From: Scatophagus argus
Lineage: Eukaryota; Chordata; Actinopteri; Scatophagidae
DNA: 64,000 nucleotides
Assembly: GCF_020382885.2 (NCBI RefSeq)
Contig: NC_058514.1
Location: 67,001 to 131,000, forward strand
Direction of reading: 5' to 3'
Below the pieces are notes generated by a model. That model was not told where the DNA came from. It was given only the letters and a program-made list of their open reading frames with translations, and did not search any database. The translations under genes were made by a program, and so were the position numbers. Each line of letters starts with the position of its first letter. Position 1 is the stretch's first letter. This document shows, one piece after another, positions 46,120-58,714 of the stretch.

Positions 46120-49100
46120 ATGGCGGCGGTGAGCTGACAGTCAACAGCTCCTCAGTTCAAACTAACTATTTGCATTTACCGTTTGCGCGTACCGTTTGCT
46201 CACTAAGTAAATCAGATCGGATGTGTTTTCTGGTGTTTTTCAGACTGTTAAAACCTGCTGTTTGTCCGTCACTGTGCTGACGGCCGCTCATCAGGTAAGC
46301 AACGGACAGAACTCGCAGGTTAATGTCGGTGCCTAGTGTGAAGAGTCAAACATTGAAGTCGGTGTCCTCCAGTTACCGTCAGTCTGTGAGGTTTAAACTG
46401 ACAATATTCCACACGTATCCGTGTGTTTCTACTCTCTCAGCGTCACACCTCAAACGAGTGGATTAAAAACATAAGGACATTAAAAGAAAGAGATAATAAA
46501 AAGTAAAACGAATGAAAGTGAACAAGGAAACTTTCCCCATCATCTACTGCTAGTTTTTTGTGTGTCCGATTTTATTTTATTCTCTTGCTCTCTTGTTTTT
46601 CACTTTTTAATTCATTGATGGGAGCAGTGTTATCCGTCTGTTACTCTTTAACTCATCTCTAAGCCCTCACTCTTAAACCAAAGGGTTTTATTAAGGGACC
46701 ATCCCTAAATTACGGTTTTACACGAAACCATTTTTTCTGATATCTTCATGCTCACTCTCCAACTAAGTGAAGTCTATTAGAGTATATTATTAGTACAATA
46801 ATAGTATGTAATTTAAAAATATACTAATTTCATCTTGTGTATTTTTATTGCTAATATGTCATTACGTTATTTTACAGAAGTATGTGAGTAGAAACAATTG
46901 CATTTTTCATAGCTTTTATGTGATGTGACTCACTGATCAAACCAATACAGAATTATATTATCACACTGGAAAAATAGGACACACCTTTTTTATTGGATTT
47001 TATGCTTCATATATTATATATCAGCAATTTAATGGAAAAATCAGCATTTTTTTTCAATAGCTCAGCTGTCTTGTGACCCAAAGACTCCACATCCATACCA
47101 GGTTTTATTACTGGACTGGACCAACTGGACTCTTTTGGGTGACTGGTGCCAGAAGCAGGTCCCCTGAGGGAATCTCAACGGAAGGCTTAAAATATTTTCT
47201 GTTCATTATGAAACTGTGGTACTGACACCAGAGTCTGTGTGATTATTTGGAAACTCTGTGTCTCTTTTCAGAAACCAACAAACCCAGTTTTTTCACTATG
47301 ATCAGTCTCAGTTGAACCAGTTCTGGTACTACATGGTGATGGATCCAGTTTGACCTGACCCTAGTAGACCATCGGAGTTATGGAGAAGTTCGGGATGAGT
47401 TTTGGAGGTGGTCCCAGCAGGAAGGATTTGTTGGACACCATCGAGTCCCAGAAAAAGCAGCTGGCCCAGTACCAGACTCGCTTCAAGGATGTGGTCCGGG
47501 CCTATAAAAGTCTTCTGAAGGAGAAAGAGGCTCTGGAGACCAGTCTGAAGGTCCTGACTGTGAACCAGGATGTGGACCTGAACCAGCAGAGCCAGGACAG
47601 GACCACCACTGCCTCGGAACTCCCTGAGGATGGCTGCTCGCTGCACAGTGAGGACAGTGTAGACACTGCAGCGTCTGTGGACACGCCCTGCGAGACCGCC
47701 AGAGGGGACCAAAGTGAGGAGGACCATGGAGAACCCAGAGGAAACTCCAGCTCAGTGGTATGTTTTTTGTTTTGTTTTTTTTAAAGCTTAATGACCAGAA
47801 TGTCATCAAGCAAACAGATCTCACTTTATTATTTATTACCATCTGAAGTGTAACAACCAAAGACACAAGCTCAACTGACGCGAGGTTGAACTGATGGTCG
47901 AAGCTGCTGTCATGTTACAGAAGTTTAACAGTTTAATGTTTTTTTTCCTGCAGGGGCTAAGGTCTGACCCAGATGTTATTGGCTCAGAGAACAGCAGTGC
48001 AGGAGTAGAGCAGCAGCATCAGGCAACAGCCCTTTCCAGTCTGGAGGCAGATCGCCGAATTGCCCAGCTGAAAAGCCAACTGAGCACGCTCACCAGCGCC
48101 CTGGCCACAGTTACGCAGGAGAAGTCTCGAATGGAGGCGAGTTTCCAGGCTGACAAGCGTCAGCTGAAGCAGGAGATGGAGGAGCTGCAGGAGCGCCTGG
48201 CCACCCTCAGGGCGCAGCAGGAGGCGGAGCTGCAGGCCCTGCAACAGCAGTTGACTGAGAGCCGTGCTCGCATCATCACACAGCAGCATGAGAGGGAGCA
48301 GGAGCAGGGAGACCACGCCCAGCAGCTGCGAGAGCTGCAGAAGATCCTGCAGCAGGAGAGAGACCTGCGACAGGACGCAGAGCTCCGCCTACAGGACACC
48401 AACACCACACTACTGTTGACATCACAGGCTGCGGACCGGGGGGCGGAGTTCGAGGCTCATCTCAACAAGGTGAGAGGGGAAAGAGATGAGCTGAGGAGGA
48501 GGCTGCAAGCTGCCGAGGAGGACCAGAAGAAACCAGATCCCAGAGTAGATGAACTGCAACAACAGCTGTTGGAGCTGAAAAACCACTTCCAGCAGCAGAT
48601 CCACATCGAGACCAGGAAGGTAAAACTAAGACTATAACCAAAATAGATCCAGGTCTAAACTAAGTATCCCCATTGCAACGAGAAGGTTAAAGATTGAAAC
48701 CTAAACTGGATTAGAACATGATTAAGTGACTAAGCAACTGTTCCAGTAGCAAATGCATAATGAGAACTGTATTAACTGGAGTCAGGTCTAGCTAAACTGA
48801 AACTACTCTCTGCTACTACTCCGGTACAGAATTAAATCACCCAGATCTAAATGGACAGTTCCAGATCAAGACCAGAAAAATAAAATTGAGCTTAACACAA
48901 AAGAAATTATAAACAAAATGAGCTGCTGGTCCTTTGAGGCAGTTTCACATCTGATCAGGATCATCCTGGATACATTCCTCCTTCCAGGCACTTTCCACTG
49001 GTAAGAGATCCAGAGCTCGACCCAGAACGTGTTGGGGCGATTATGTCATCTGGTCCGGGAACACCTCAATGTCTTCCAAGAGGAGATTTGTATCCTGCTA

Positions 49101-50843
49101 AGCCTGCTGCCAATGAGACCCAGAGAGACAGGAAATAGACAGATGGATGAACAAATGAAACTTTTATTAGAATGAGAACAGATCTTAAGACCATTTAACT
49201 CTGAATTAAACTCAGGTCCAGATGGCCAGACCACACTGACAGAAAGTAGGACTGAGATATCAGGTCTAGCTAAACTCTGATGGGAGACGGTGAACAGAGA
49301 TAGATTGACTGATGGCCTCTTCCTGTGATTGCTTAGCGTGGTTGTTGGGGTTAGTGAAACCAGATAGAGAAGGATGAGATTGTGAACTGGTCTGAGATCA
49401 TCTTTACTAACAATGAACTCTAACCTGACTGAACTCAGTCTGACTAAACTAACAGCAGATGAAACCTTGAACCTCTGACCATCTTCAGAGGGCCTCTCTC
49501 AGTGGTCTTCATTGCTGCCAGATGATCTGTTGGTCTTTAGCCTTCAGTACCTCACAGCTCTGTTTCTGTATTTGCAGGCTTGCGATGCAGAGGAGCGCGC
49601 TCGTGAGCGTGCTCAGGCTGCAGAGGTGAGAGTCGCAGGTCTGGAGCAGAGAGTCTCTGAACTGTCAGAGGTGCTCGGTTCCTGCGAGAAGACGAGGCAG
49701 AGAGACCAGCAGACCACTCAGAGACTCAGAGACCGGATCCTGCAGCTTGACATGGAGAACAAAACACTGGCCATCGCGGCCTCCAGCAGGATGGCGTCTG
49801 ACCTCAGCGTGGACGAGTCACAGTTGGATGTCCGTGTGCTGAAGGAGAAGCTGGAGAAGGTGAAGAAGCTGCTGCTGCTGGCGGCTCAGAAGAATCCAGA
49901 CCAGAACATTCAGAACCTTCTAGAGACCGAGGCAGAGGTGGCCGTGGACCAGCGCTCCGTGCTGTTTTACCAGCAGGAGCTGCGACAAGTTAAAGACGAA
50001 TTTGAGCGCTACAAGCTGCGAGCGCAGGTGGTCCTGAAGAACAAGAACGCCAAGGATGGCTGCCAGGCAAAGGAGCTGGAGGAGGTCCGTGACCAGCTGT
50101 CGGAGCTGAAGGAGAAGTACATTAACCTGCGGATCCAGAGCGATGAGGCTGAGGTCCAGCACCGCCACGAGCTGGAAGAGCGGCAGCAGCAGGTGATGGC
50201 GCTGCAACAGAGTCACAGACAAGAAGTAGAGCGAATGGAGGCGCTGCATCGTGACAGTTTGTTGCAACTGGAGGCGGAGCTGCACAAACAGAGAGAGAGG
50301 ACCATGGCGCTGCTGGACGAGAAAGATCAGGAGCTGGAGAGGCTGCGGGCTGCTGCACTCAGCTGTAGCAACGACACCGACAAGATAGCTGACGAGGAGC
50401 TCAAGGTTTCTGAGAGCGAAGATGACATCATCAGCCAGGCTCTGCGGCGGGCAACACCCAACGAGCCCACGCTGCTGCTGTACGCCGAGCAGCTGGCCCG
50501 GAAGGAGGTGGAGGTGGGGGCACTGCGGCGGCAGAAACACCGACTGGAGGATGACCTCCATCAACTGCAGGCGAAGATCATTGCTAATGGAGAGCGGCAC
50601 GACGAAGAAGTGGCCCAGCTACGAGGACAACTCGACAAACTGATCAGGGATCAGAGCAGGGAGGGCGCCAACCTGGAGTACCTGAAGAACGTCATCTACA
50701 AGTTTCTGACACTGCAGGATGCCAGTGGCAGACAGCAGACACTCACCGCCATCCTGACCATCCTGCACTTCAGCCCACAGGAGAAGCAAAGCGTCATGGG
50801 GCTGCAAGGCGCGACCTGGTGGACAGCCAGCAAGAGGAAATAA
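46120..50843 (+). CDS. gcc1: GRIP and coiled-coil domain-containing protein 1 (GCC88)
   Basis: The main coding exons are 47380-47757, 47954-48619 and 49578-50843, encoding 769 residues (human GCC1 775). The product starts MEKFGMSFGGGPSRKDLLDT, is mostly coiled coil rich in Gln, Glu and Leu, and ends in a GRIP domain at about residues 710-760 (NLEYLKNVIYKFLTLQDASG and LTAILTILHFSPQEKQSVMG). GRIP domains bind the GTPase Arl1 and target golgins to the trans-Golgi, where GCC88 tethers endosome-derived carriers. Upstream splice sites suggest two short leader exons (ending 46128, and 46244-46294) and an acceptor at 47271; together they carry a 29-codon upstream frame. A poly(A) signal ATTAAA lies near 51113. 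It is divergent from arf5. Confidence 0.95.
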
Positions 50844-51813
50844 AACACCTGAAGGAAGAAACTAACACCTGTCCTGTGTCCAGGTCTTTATGTAACATAT
50901 TAGACGAAGGGCACTGCTGTAATCTTAGTGTCCTGATGATCATCTGTGCGACGGAGAAATGAACTGAAGTTTGGTTTCAGTGTCGCTGAACTGAACTGCG
51001 TGTCTAAGAATACATAAATATTTGACTATCACTGTGAGTTAACTTTCCAAAATCAACCTTAATGCAGTTCTTTATTGTCACTGATATGTATATTTTTGAT
51101 TCCCTTGTTGAAATTAAAGTATTTTTCCTGCTTCACACACTTCATTCAGAGGTTGTTGAATCAGAGTTAATTTCATGGTGTGTTGGAGTAAAGTGGACTT
51201 TTCTTTTTTTATTTTATAGCTTATTCTGAGTGTTTTGTCATCCAGTCTGAATGAACAGAAATATTTACCAATGAGGCTGACGCTGGAGGTGTGAAATCAG
51301 CTGATAGAACACAACAGATTCATACATCAGATCAATGTATTGATCAAAATGCACCAGAAGGAACAAAACAGAGTTGAAAATGAAGCAACAAATTAGACAA
51401 AATGTGACACGAGATTTTACTTTTCAAAGGAAAACAAAGTATTTACAGACAATTTGAACAAAAGCAACACAATAATTTTAATGCGAGTTACATTCACAGA
51501 GTTTGGTGTGTGATACAAAAATAACTTCATCTGCAGTGGATGTTCTGTTCTGAGGTCTGTCATCAATAAAAAAACAACATGGGATAAAATTAATTAACTA
51601 AAAACAACAGGGACATTGACTGTGTGTCTTTAATGTACTGCTGAAGGTTTTTAAAATCTCACAATATTTCATGCCTTACTTTGCAGCCACATTAGCGGTG
51701 CACACGGTTTTGCTAGCAGGAGGGAGTCCGACTTCAGGCCACGAGCTGCAGGTGGTTTAAATGGGTCCATTTAATTCTTTGTTGCAGTTGATTTTCTGGT
51801 AACAGAATAGCTG
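50844..51813. other. Convergent 3' ends of gcc1 and dennd6b
   Basis: Both genes point into this gap. It holds the gcc1 3' UTR with ATTAAA near 51113 and presumably the dennd6b 3' UTR. I see no separate gene or clear repeat. Confidence 0.55.
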
Positions 51814-54800
51814 TCAGTAGGTGTTCAGTACAGTCTGCAGGTCTTCAGGCAGTGAGCTAATGGTGGACTTCATAAAAGCGTCCAGTTTGTCCAAAACGCC
51901 ATCTTTCACCTGCAGCTGCTGCCGTTGAGCTTTACTCTGAAAAACACAATCAGTGTGGTCAGAAACACACTTTGTGTAAACTCACACTTCACGTACCATC
52001 AACATTTTACACAAGAATTAATAGTGATTAGTATTAGAGTTGGTATTAAAGGAGAATTCATTTTATGAAAATTAAATATAAATTCATTTTTAAGCCTTAA
52101 ATAAAAGACTGACAACAATCTCTGGATGTTTTGGTTAAACTCACCTGTTCACTCACTTGCTGCGTTAGACAACAACACCAGCACTGACTCACATTCACTC
52201 ACCAGTTTCTCTCTGAGCTTCAGAACCAGGTCCACAATCTCCACCTCAGACTTGTCTTTGGTCCAACCCAGCAGGTCCTGCAGAGGCCAAAACATCAGTC
52301 TGATCCAGATGTTGACAGTGTACCAGGAGTCTGATGACATTAACTCACCGCATCACAGATCACCTCCAGGTGAAGGCTCTCCAGTTTCTGAGTCATCTCT
52401 TTGTGTCGATGTCGATACCACCCATCAAAGTTTGGAGACCTGAAAAACTTCCTGTAAACAGTTTAAAACAACAAAATGTAATTATGTGCAATTTACACTG
52501 AAACGACACGACAACTCGAGGACAAACAACAGAGTTCCTGAAGGTAAAGACACAGACCAAACTACATTATATGGACAAAAGTATTGGGACGCCAATACAC
52601 CAATGGACGCCCATCACACCAACAGGGACTTTAATGACGTCTCATTGTAAACACTCAGACAGCTTTGCAGCTCTAACAGCTTCCACTCTTCTGTGAAGGC
52701 TTTCCACAACATGTTGGAGTGTTTCTGTGGGAATTTGTGCCCATTCATGCAGTAGAGCATTTGTGAGGTCACACACTGATGTTGGACCAAAAGGCCTGGC
52801 TCACAATCTCCGTTCCAGTTCATCCCAAAGGTGTTGGATGGGGTTGAGGTCAGGGCTCTGTGTGGGCCAGTCAAGTTCTTCCACACCAAACTCATCCAAC
52901 CATGTCTTTATGGAGCTTTGCTTTGTGCACTGGGGCACAGTCATGCTGGAATAGAAAAGGGCCTTCAACAAACTGTTGCCACAAAGTTGGAAGCATAGCA
53001 TTGTCCAAAATGTCTTGGTATGCTGAAGCATTAAGATTTCCCTTCACTGGAAGTCAGGGGCCGAGAACAAACCCTGAGAAACAGCACGTCACACTTGGAT
53101 TCAATAATAAAGAGGTCTGTGCCAATAATTTTGTCCATTAATGTACATCTTATTTTTAAAATGATGACTTCTTTCATCCTGTAGTCACCTAAGTTTCTCA
53201 CCTGTAAAGTCCCATCCAATCACCTCTGAGTAGTGAGGTGAGCTGAGGTCCTGTGTGATCCAGAGTAGACATGAACTCGTCCTGACTGAAAGGTCGAATC
53301 TGAGGAGGAGTCTAAACACACAAACAGGAAGAATCAGGTGCTGACATCACTGTGAAGTCATCACATATAATACACTTCCTGTTTACCTTCCATGGTGTCA
53401 CTGATCTCTGCAGAGGCATCAGGCTCGCCATGTACCGCTCCTGTCAGACAAGACACAGGGTTTAAAGTTCTCGTTCTGTGGTGGGACAAAGCGGAGTAGT
53501 CATCGCACTCTCATCACACCATTTAAAACAAACAAAGCAAATTGATTTTAAGACAATTAAGACACTTCCATTTAACATCTACTTATTGCTTTATTTCAAA
53601 ATATACAGTCAGCCAAAATAACGTATACACACATCAGGAATAAAGGGTAATGCCATCTGCTGGGAAAACATCGTACGACAGTACAGTGATATCCTAATTT
53701 GATCAAACTTGGAAAGAGGTATCTATATGTACAGAAGTACTTATACAAATTATATATTTATGCATGTTTTTCTTTTCCTGATGTGTGTATACATTATTTT
53801 GGCTGACTCTGTATATCATGATCAATATCGATATTGATCAGTTTTGAAAAAAAAAAACAACAACTATTTTCTGGTCCTGTTTAAGATGAATACAGGATGA
53901 TGTATTTTGCATCGTTTTCAGATCAACATTCAAACATAAAACATAAACAATTAAAACATTACAAAACACAAAAAAACATTACAAAATAAACATATTTTCC
54001 CACAGTGATGACTTCAGGTATCCAAAGAGTTTTATTTCCTTTGACAATGATCTTCAACATGCTGGGACATCAATGACAGCTGTAAAGCCACAGGACTGTT
54101 TGTTGCACATGTATGTGACGCGTTGCATTGTGGGATTGTCAGCAGACATGCACACAGTCACGCTGGACTCTGCTGTCCAACAGGCTACATCTGTGCATTC
54201 AGACAGGAAGTGTTTTCTTACCAGCGGGATGATGAAGCTCTGAGTGAGCTCTAACAGGTGTCTCCTCAGGATGGCGCTCTGAGCCTCTGAAGGTCTCTTC
54301 CTCTGAATCCCCTGAGGACACAGACAGGTTTCTAAGCTTCTGTTTGACAGGTCGACACATCAGCAAGTTGCTGTCTGCTCACCTTCAACAGTCGTTTAAT
54401 AAGAATCTTGTCTTTGTGGAGAAATGTCTTGTACGCCGTGTAGATCCCTGCACACAGGAAGTAAAGACTTATCACAATAAAGCTGGGTCTTTTTTAAATT
54501 AATCTGATTAAGTCTGTCATGTGACCTGGTTTAGTATCGAGTGTTTTCAGCTTGCACAGTTTCTTCACCTTCACCTGTTTAGGTAAATCACCTGAAAGAA
54601 AAGCCAATACAGGTGTGTCACCACTTCATCACATAACAACAACAACAACAACAAACAAAGAGAAGAAGAAAATGAAGACAAAGTTCAGATTCGTTACATT
54701 GTCTTCTTACCTGCCATCTTGACTTCTCCCAGTCGGACAACATGAGGCCAGTTCTGAAAAGTCTTGATGAAGAACGGATTGGTAACGCCCAGAACCACAT

Positions 54801-57800
54801 TAGGCCTGCAGAGCACAGGCAGGCAGGCGAACAGACAGGTGAATTCAGACTGACAGACAGACACATGAACACGTGAATTCAGGTGTGTGTGTTACTCACG
54901 GGGCCTGCGTCCTGGTTGTGTACTCTCTGAACTCGCTGTCATGGATGGTGAAATACGGACGAAAATCACAGCAGAACTTCAGAGGACTGATGGAGCTGAG
55001 AGAAAACACTCTGTCACCATGGCAACAATACAAACACTGCTCTCTGATTGGCTGTCAGGAGCTCATTGAGCATCATGGCTCCAGTCATTTCTGAGGCAAA
55101 CGTCCTTCAGAACTCTGATTGGCTGTTCCATTACCTGATGAGAGCCAGCACAGTTTCTGAGGAAACGGTGGGAGACGGTGCCATGATGACCAGTGGTTCC
55201 CCTAGCAACATAAGCTCCCAGAGGATGTGCAGGTGGATCAGGACTGACTGGAAACACCTGTGTACAGGTGAAGACAGGCTTACATTAACATGTGACTTTG
55301 TACTGGATCTTCTTTTAACAAATTTGAACTTTCTTCATTTATCTGAATCTACTGTGTATTTTACTTTGTTCATTTATTTATGTATTTCTATTCATTAAAT
55401 AACTTTTTATTTTTCATGCATGTTTGTGAAGTACAGCTCAATATCCAATAATAGTAGGGGGTGCCATGGCAACCGACTTGTTAGAGCGTGCGCCACATGG
55501 CTGTCAACTGTTACTGCCTGTCATACTCCTCAGCCTCCTCCACTTCCTGTCTGCCTCCAATAAGTGCAAAAAATGCACCAAAAATAACCTGAAATAAAAT
55601 GATAATGATAAGAGAAGAAGACCGACTTGAAGAGGTCCAGCTCGTGGATGGAGGGCAGCAGAGTCGGAGCCGGCGGGAGGTCCTGATGAGATAAAATAAA
55701 GGTTCTTATTTCACACATACACACACACTTTGTGTTGTTGATACAGAGTCTCTCTGCGGTCCTGACCTCCCGAGGAGTCTGTCGGACCGGACTTCCTCCT
55801 GGCTTGTCTGTTTTTGATGGAATTCGGACCTGAAAAACCAAAAAAAGTCAGCTGTGGAAGACCAGTGAAGCAGACGAAGTTTCTCCTGGTGAAGATTTCC
55901 TCTTTCTCGCTATAAATTTACTTGAACTTCTCATAGATGATGTCTGTAAAATATTTCTCACCCCTCTGCTTACCAGTAAGGCCACACCCCCTTCTCACCT
56001 GGAAGACCACGCCCATCACTGGCAGGTTGAGGGTCAGTCCAGGAACAGGCAAAGGCCATTGGTCGATCTCGTTACAAACTGTCACAACAAGACATCAGGT
56101 GACATTGCAGTGATATCACAATTCTTACCATTCTTATTGGTCACATTACGATGAAGGTATGACATCATCACCTGCTTCGAGGCAGGGCTCCAGCTTCTCG
56201 AAGAACTCTGGAGCGATGATCTGCAGCAGAGAGTGGAACAGCTGAATGTACGGCAGCCTGGATACCAACACCAGAGACTGAAAGACAGAGTCACATGACC
56301 GCACAGCCGTCAATCAAACTGAAAAGGTTCATCAACAGGTATAAACATCTGAACGCAGGTGTGAACATGTTTGTGGGTGAGCAGGTGTCTCTGACCTTCT
56401 GGAAGTATCCTCTCCTCACAGAGACGTCCTTCACTTGTCTGAAATAGACGTAACCAAAGAAATGGGACACTTCAGTCTGTGGGGACAACAAGAGACACAT
56501 TATGACTTCATGAAGGGAGGAAGACGACGGTCATGGAGGTTGTGTTGTTCTCAGAGCTCCTTCCCTCTGGTTTAAAGATGGGGAAAAATGAATCTAATTC
56601 AAAATCTGCTGACAGTTCTAAAGCTTATTATTTATTCCCTTTCTTGGTTTGTTAAAAATGCTTCAAAATTTCTCAAGAGGTCAAAAAGATTTAAAGTAAA
56701 GAGCTAAAACAATGTGAAAAATGTCAGAGGTACAGTGTGTAGAACTGTTGTGTTTTTGTCGACCTACAGAGGGAGCAGCTCTGCTGGCGGAGTCCGCCAT
56801 GTTTCTGCAGTAGCCATTGACAGACAAACCAAACGCTGTCTCTAGAGAGGGACTCTCATATGTTTACATGACCTGAGAGGTCACCGTAGGATCTCCAGGT
56901 CAGTTGGTTGTAATCTGCAGACCAACTGACCAAATGAATCAAGGTGTAAATGTAGACAACATAACAATTCTTCACTTAGTCATGATGATGTTTTTCTGCT
57001 TGAATATCAGAAACGTTCCAGTGGCTTTAGCCTTTTCAGGCTAAATCAGGGTTAACTCGTGAACTCTTCCAGAATGAACTCTTTAATAAAAATGACACGC
57101 TCTTTACTGACAGCTGCTGCAGTCTTTCAGTCAGTTCACTAATTTCTGATCCTACCTTAAATTATAATTCACAGAACCACCAGAACAGACTTCACGATAA
57201 TTGTTGCATCCTTTTCAACTAAGCAGAAGTTCTGATGATTATTAATAGTTTCAGTCAAATGATGTAAAGACCCTTTGATCAGCTGCTCTGAGCTGTGATC
57301 AAATCACATCCTGTGACCTCTGACAGGAAACGACCTGTCGGCTGAGACGTTTGATGATCAGTAAAAACTAATCAGTCATTCTGTTGCAGACAAACCAATC
57401 AATAACCAATCACCGTGTTTCCTCACCTGCAGGGTGACGGGTGCGTCTCGGTCGTAAACGTCCTCTCTGAACCTTGAGGCTCTGCGACCGACTGACTGAC
57501 GTAACCTGAAGCTAAACTGAGTGTCCCCGAGGCATCCTGGGAAATGAAGTAACACATAATGACCTGTGACAGCCGAGTTGTCTCTCATACAGAACTTTAT
57601 TTATTACTGAGACAGCTGGATTTACCTGAGTATGAGTCAGGAAAGGACAGGTAGCAGATGCTGGTTTTCTGACAGCAAATCACAAAGAAAAACAATCAAC
57701 AAATGTATCATCAAAACACTGATTACTAATTTGTTTAATCACAACTTACCTCTTTCTCTGTGAGTTTCACATCCTGAGGATACACCAGCTGAAAACACCA

Positions 57801-58714
57801 AACACGGAAAGAAACAATTGGAACCAATTTCTGTTCAGAATTCTGATAATTTAATGCATCCCTGTCAAATGTCACAGTTCCTGAGAACATAATGTAATGT
57901 TAGGGTTAGAGTCTGTAAAGTCTAAACTGGTTCCCTAATTCATGACAACAAACCATCTGATTGAGGGAGCTACTCAAGGTGTAGGAATTCAAAGTCAAGT
58001 TCTGAGTTAAAAACAGTCAGTGATCCATTGGTCAAGAATTTCCCTTCAGGGATAAATAAAGGAATTCTGATTTGTGATTCTGATTCTGATTGGTCACATG
58101 CCAAACTCAATGGCACACTCAATGTTATTTCAGTCTAACATAACAAATAATCATTTCAACACCAGTCATTAACAAAATCTAAACTCATTTAATTCTCTTT
58201 TCATTAGAACAAGCATCTGATGATCAGTACTAGGAAATTTTAATAAAAAAATGTTGTTTGATTGCGAGATGCATGCCGAACTCAACAGAAGACTCGTCGG
58301 TTTTCGAAAGATCAAAGGAAAACCTGCATTTCACGAAAAGGACGGGGTCTCGTGGTCCGCAGACAAAAAAGCTGTTTTTCCAACAGAGTTTGATGCACCT
58401 GTCACCAACACCATGAAGGACTGTTCGATCATGTTGTATTTATGTCGGTGTTTTCGGCTGAATGGTTTCCTGTGGTGTTCATCAAACAAGCGAACAGTCT
58501 GTCTGGATCAGTTCTGCGTGATTTGTGTCCCTTATGATAAACGATGCTAACGATGCTAAGCTAACACGCTCTGTACCTCTATAGCTTGTCCGAGCTCCAG
58601 GTCGAAGGTAACGACACACACACACTCCAGCCAGGAGGAGAAGCGGGCCCACGGACACCGGCTGTCCGCCGCCTCCTCATGTCGGGGACAACCAGACTTG
58701 TCAAACGTGTTCAT
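51814..58714 (-). CDS. dennd6b: DENN domain-containing protein 6B
   Basis: Twenty minus-strand coding exons: 58577-58714, 57750-57788, 57626-57668, 57427-57536, 56396-56476, 56172-56277, 55999-56078, 55767-55829, 55627-55682, 55135-55257, 54900-54995, 54711-54805, 54526-54591, 54383-54447, 54222-54311, 53387-53440, 53202-53311, 52349-52451, 52203-52277, 51814-51936. They join in frame to 571 residues (human 585). Marks of the family: [119 protein letters not shown]. Residues favour DENND6B over DENND6A. DENND6 proteins are Rab14 exchange factors in endosomal recycling. The start is the first in-frame ATG before the conserved core. Intron 17 holds a Tc1 relic. Confidence 0.95.
52565..53143 (-). 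mobile_element. Tc1/mariner-type relic in a dennd6b intron
   Basis: A 579-bp element flanked by TA on both sides. Its ends are inverted repeats: left CATTATATGGACAAAAGTAT, and right, inverted, CATTAATGGACAAAATTATT. The minus strand still encodes the Tc1 transposase C-terminal signature ([20 protein letters not shown], near 52810-52870), preceded by remains of the middle domain. It is far shorter than a 1.3-1.6 kb Tc1 element, so it is an internally deleted derivative without a usable transposase. Confidence 0.85.
58038..58092 (-). repeat. Short LINE 3'-tail remnant, inverted
   Basis: AAGAATTTCCCTTCAGGGAT followed by AAATAAAGGAATTCTGATT, the reverse complement of the tail module at 39358. It lies in dennd6b intron 1. 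Confidence 0.55.

Noticed and set aside
49920-50600. Long antisense open frame (226 codons) over the last gcc1 exon
   Set aside because: It is the Leu/Gln-rich shadow of the coiled-coil coding sequence on the other strand.
58251-58550. 99-codon plus-strand open frame in dennd6b intron 1
   Set aside because: No recognisable domain, no upstream promoter, and it runs against a well-supported gene. Probably chance.
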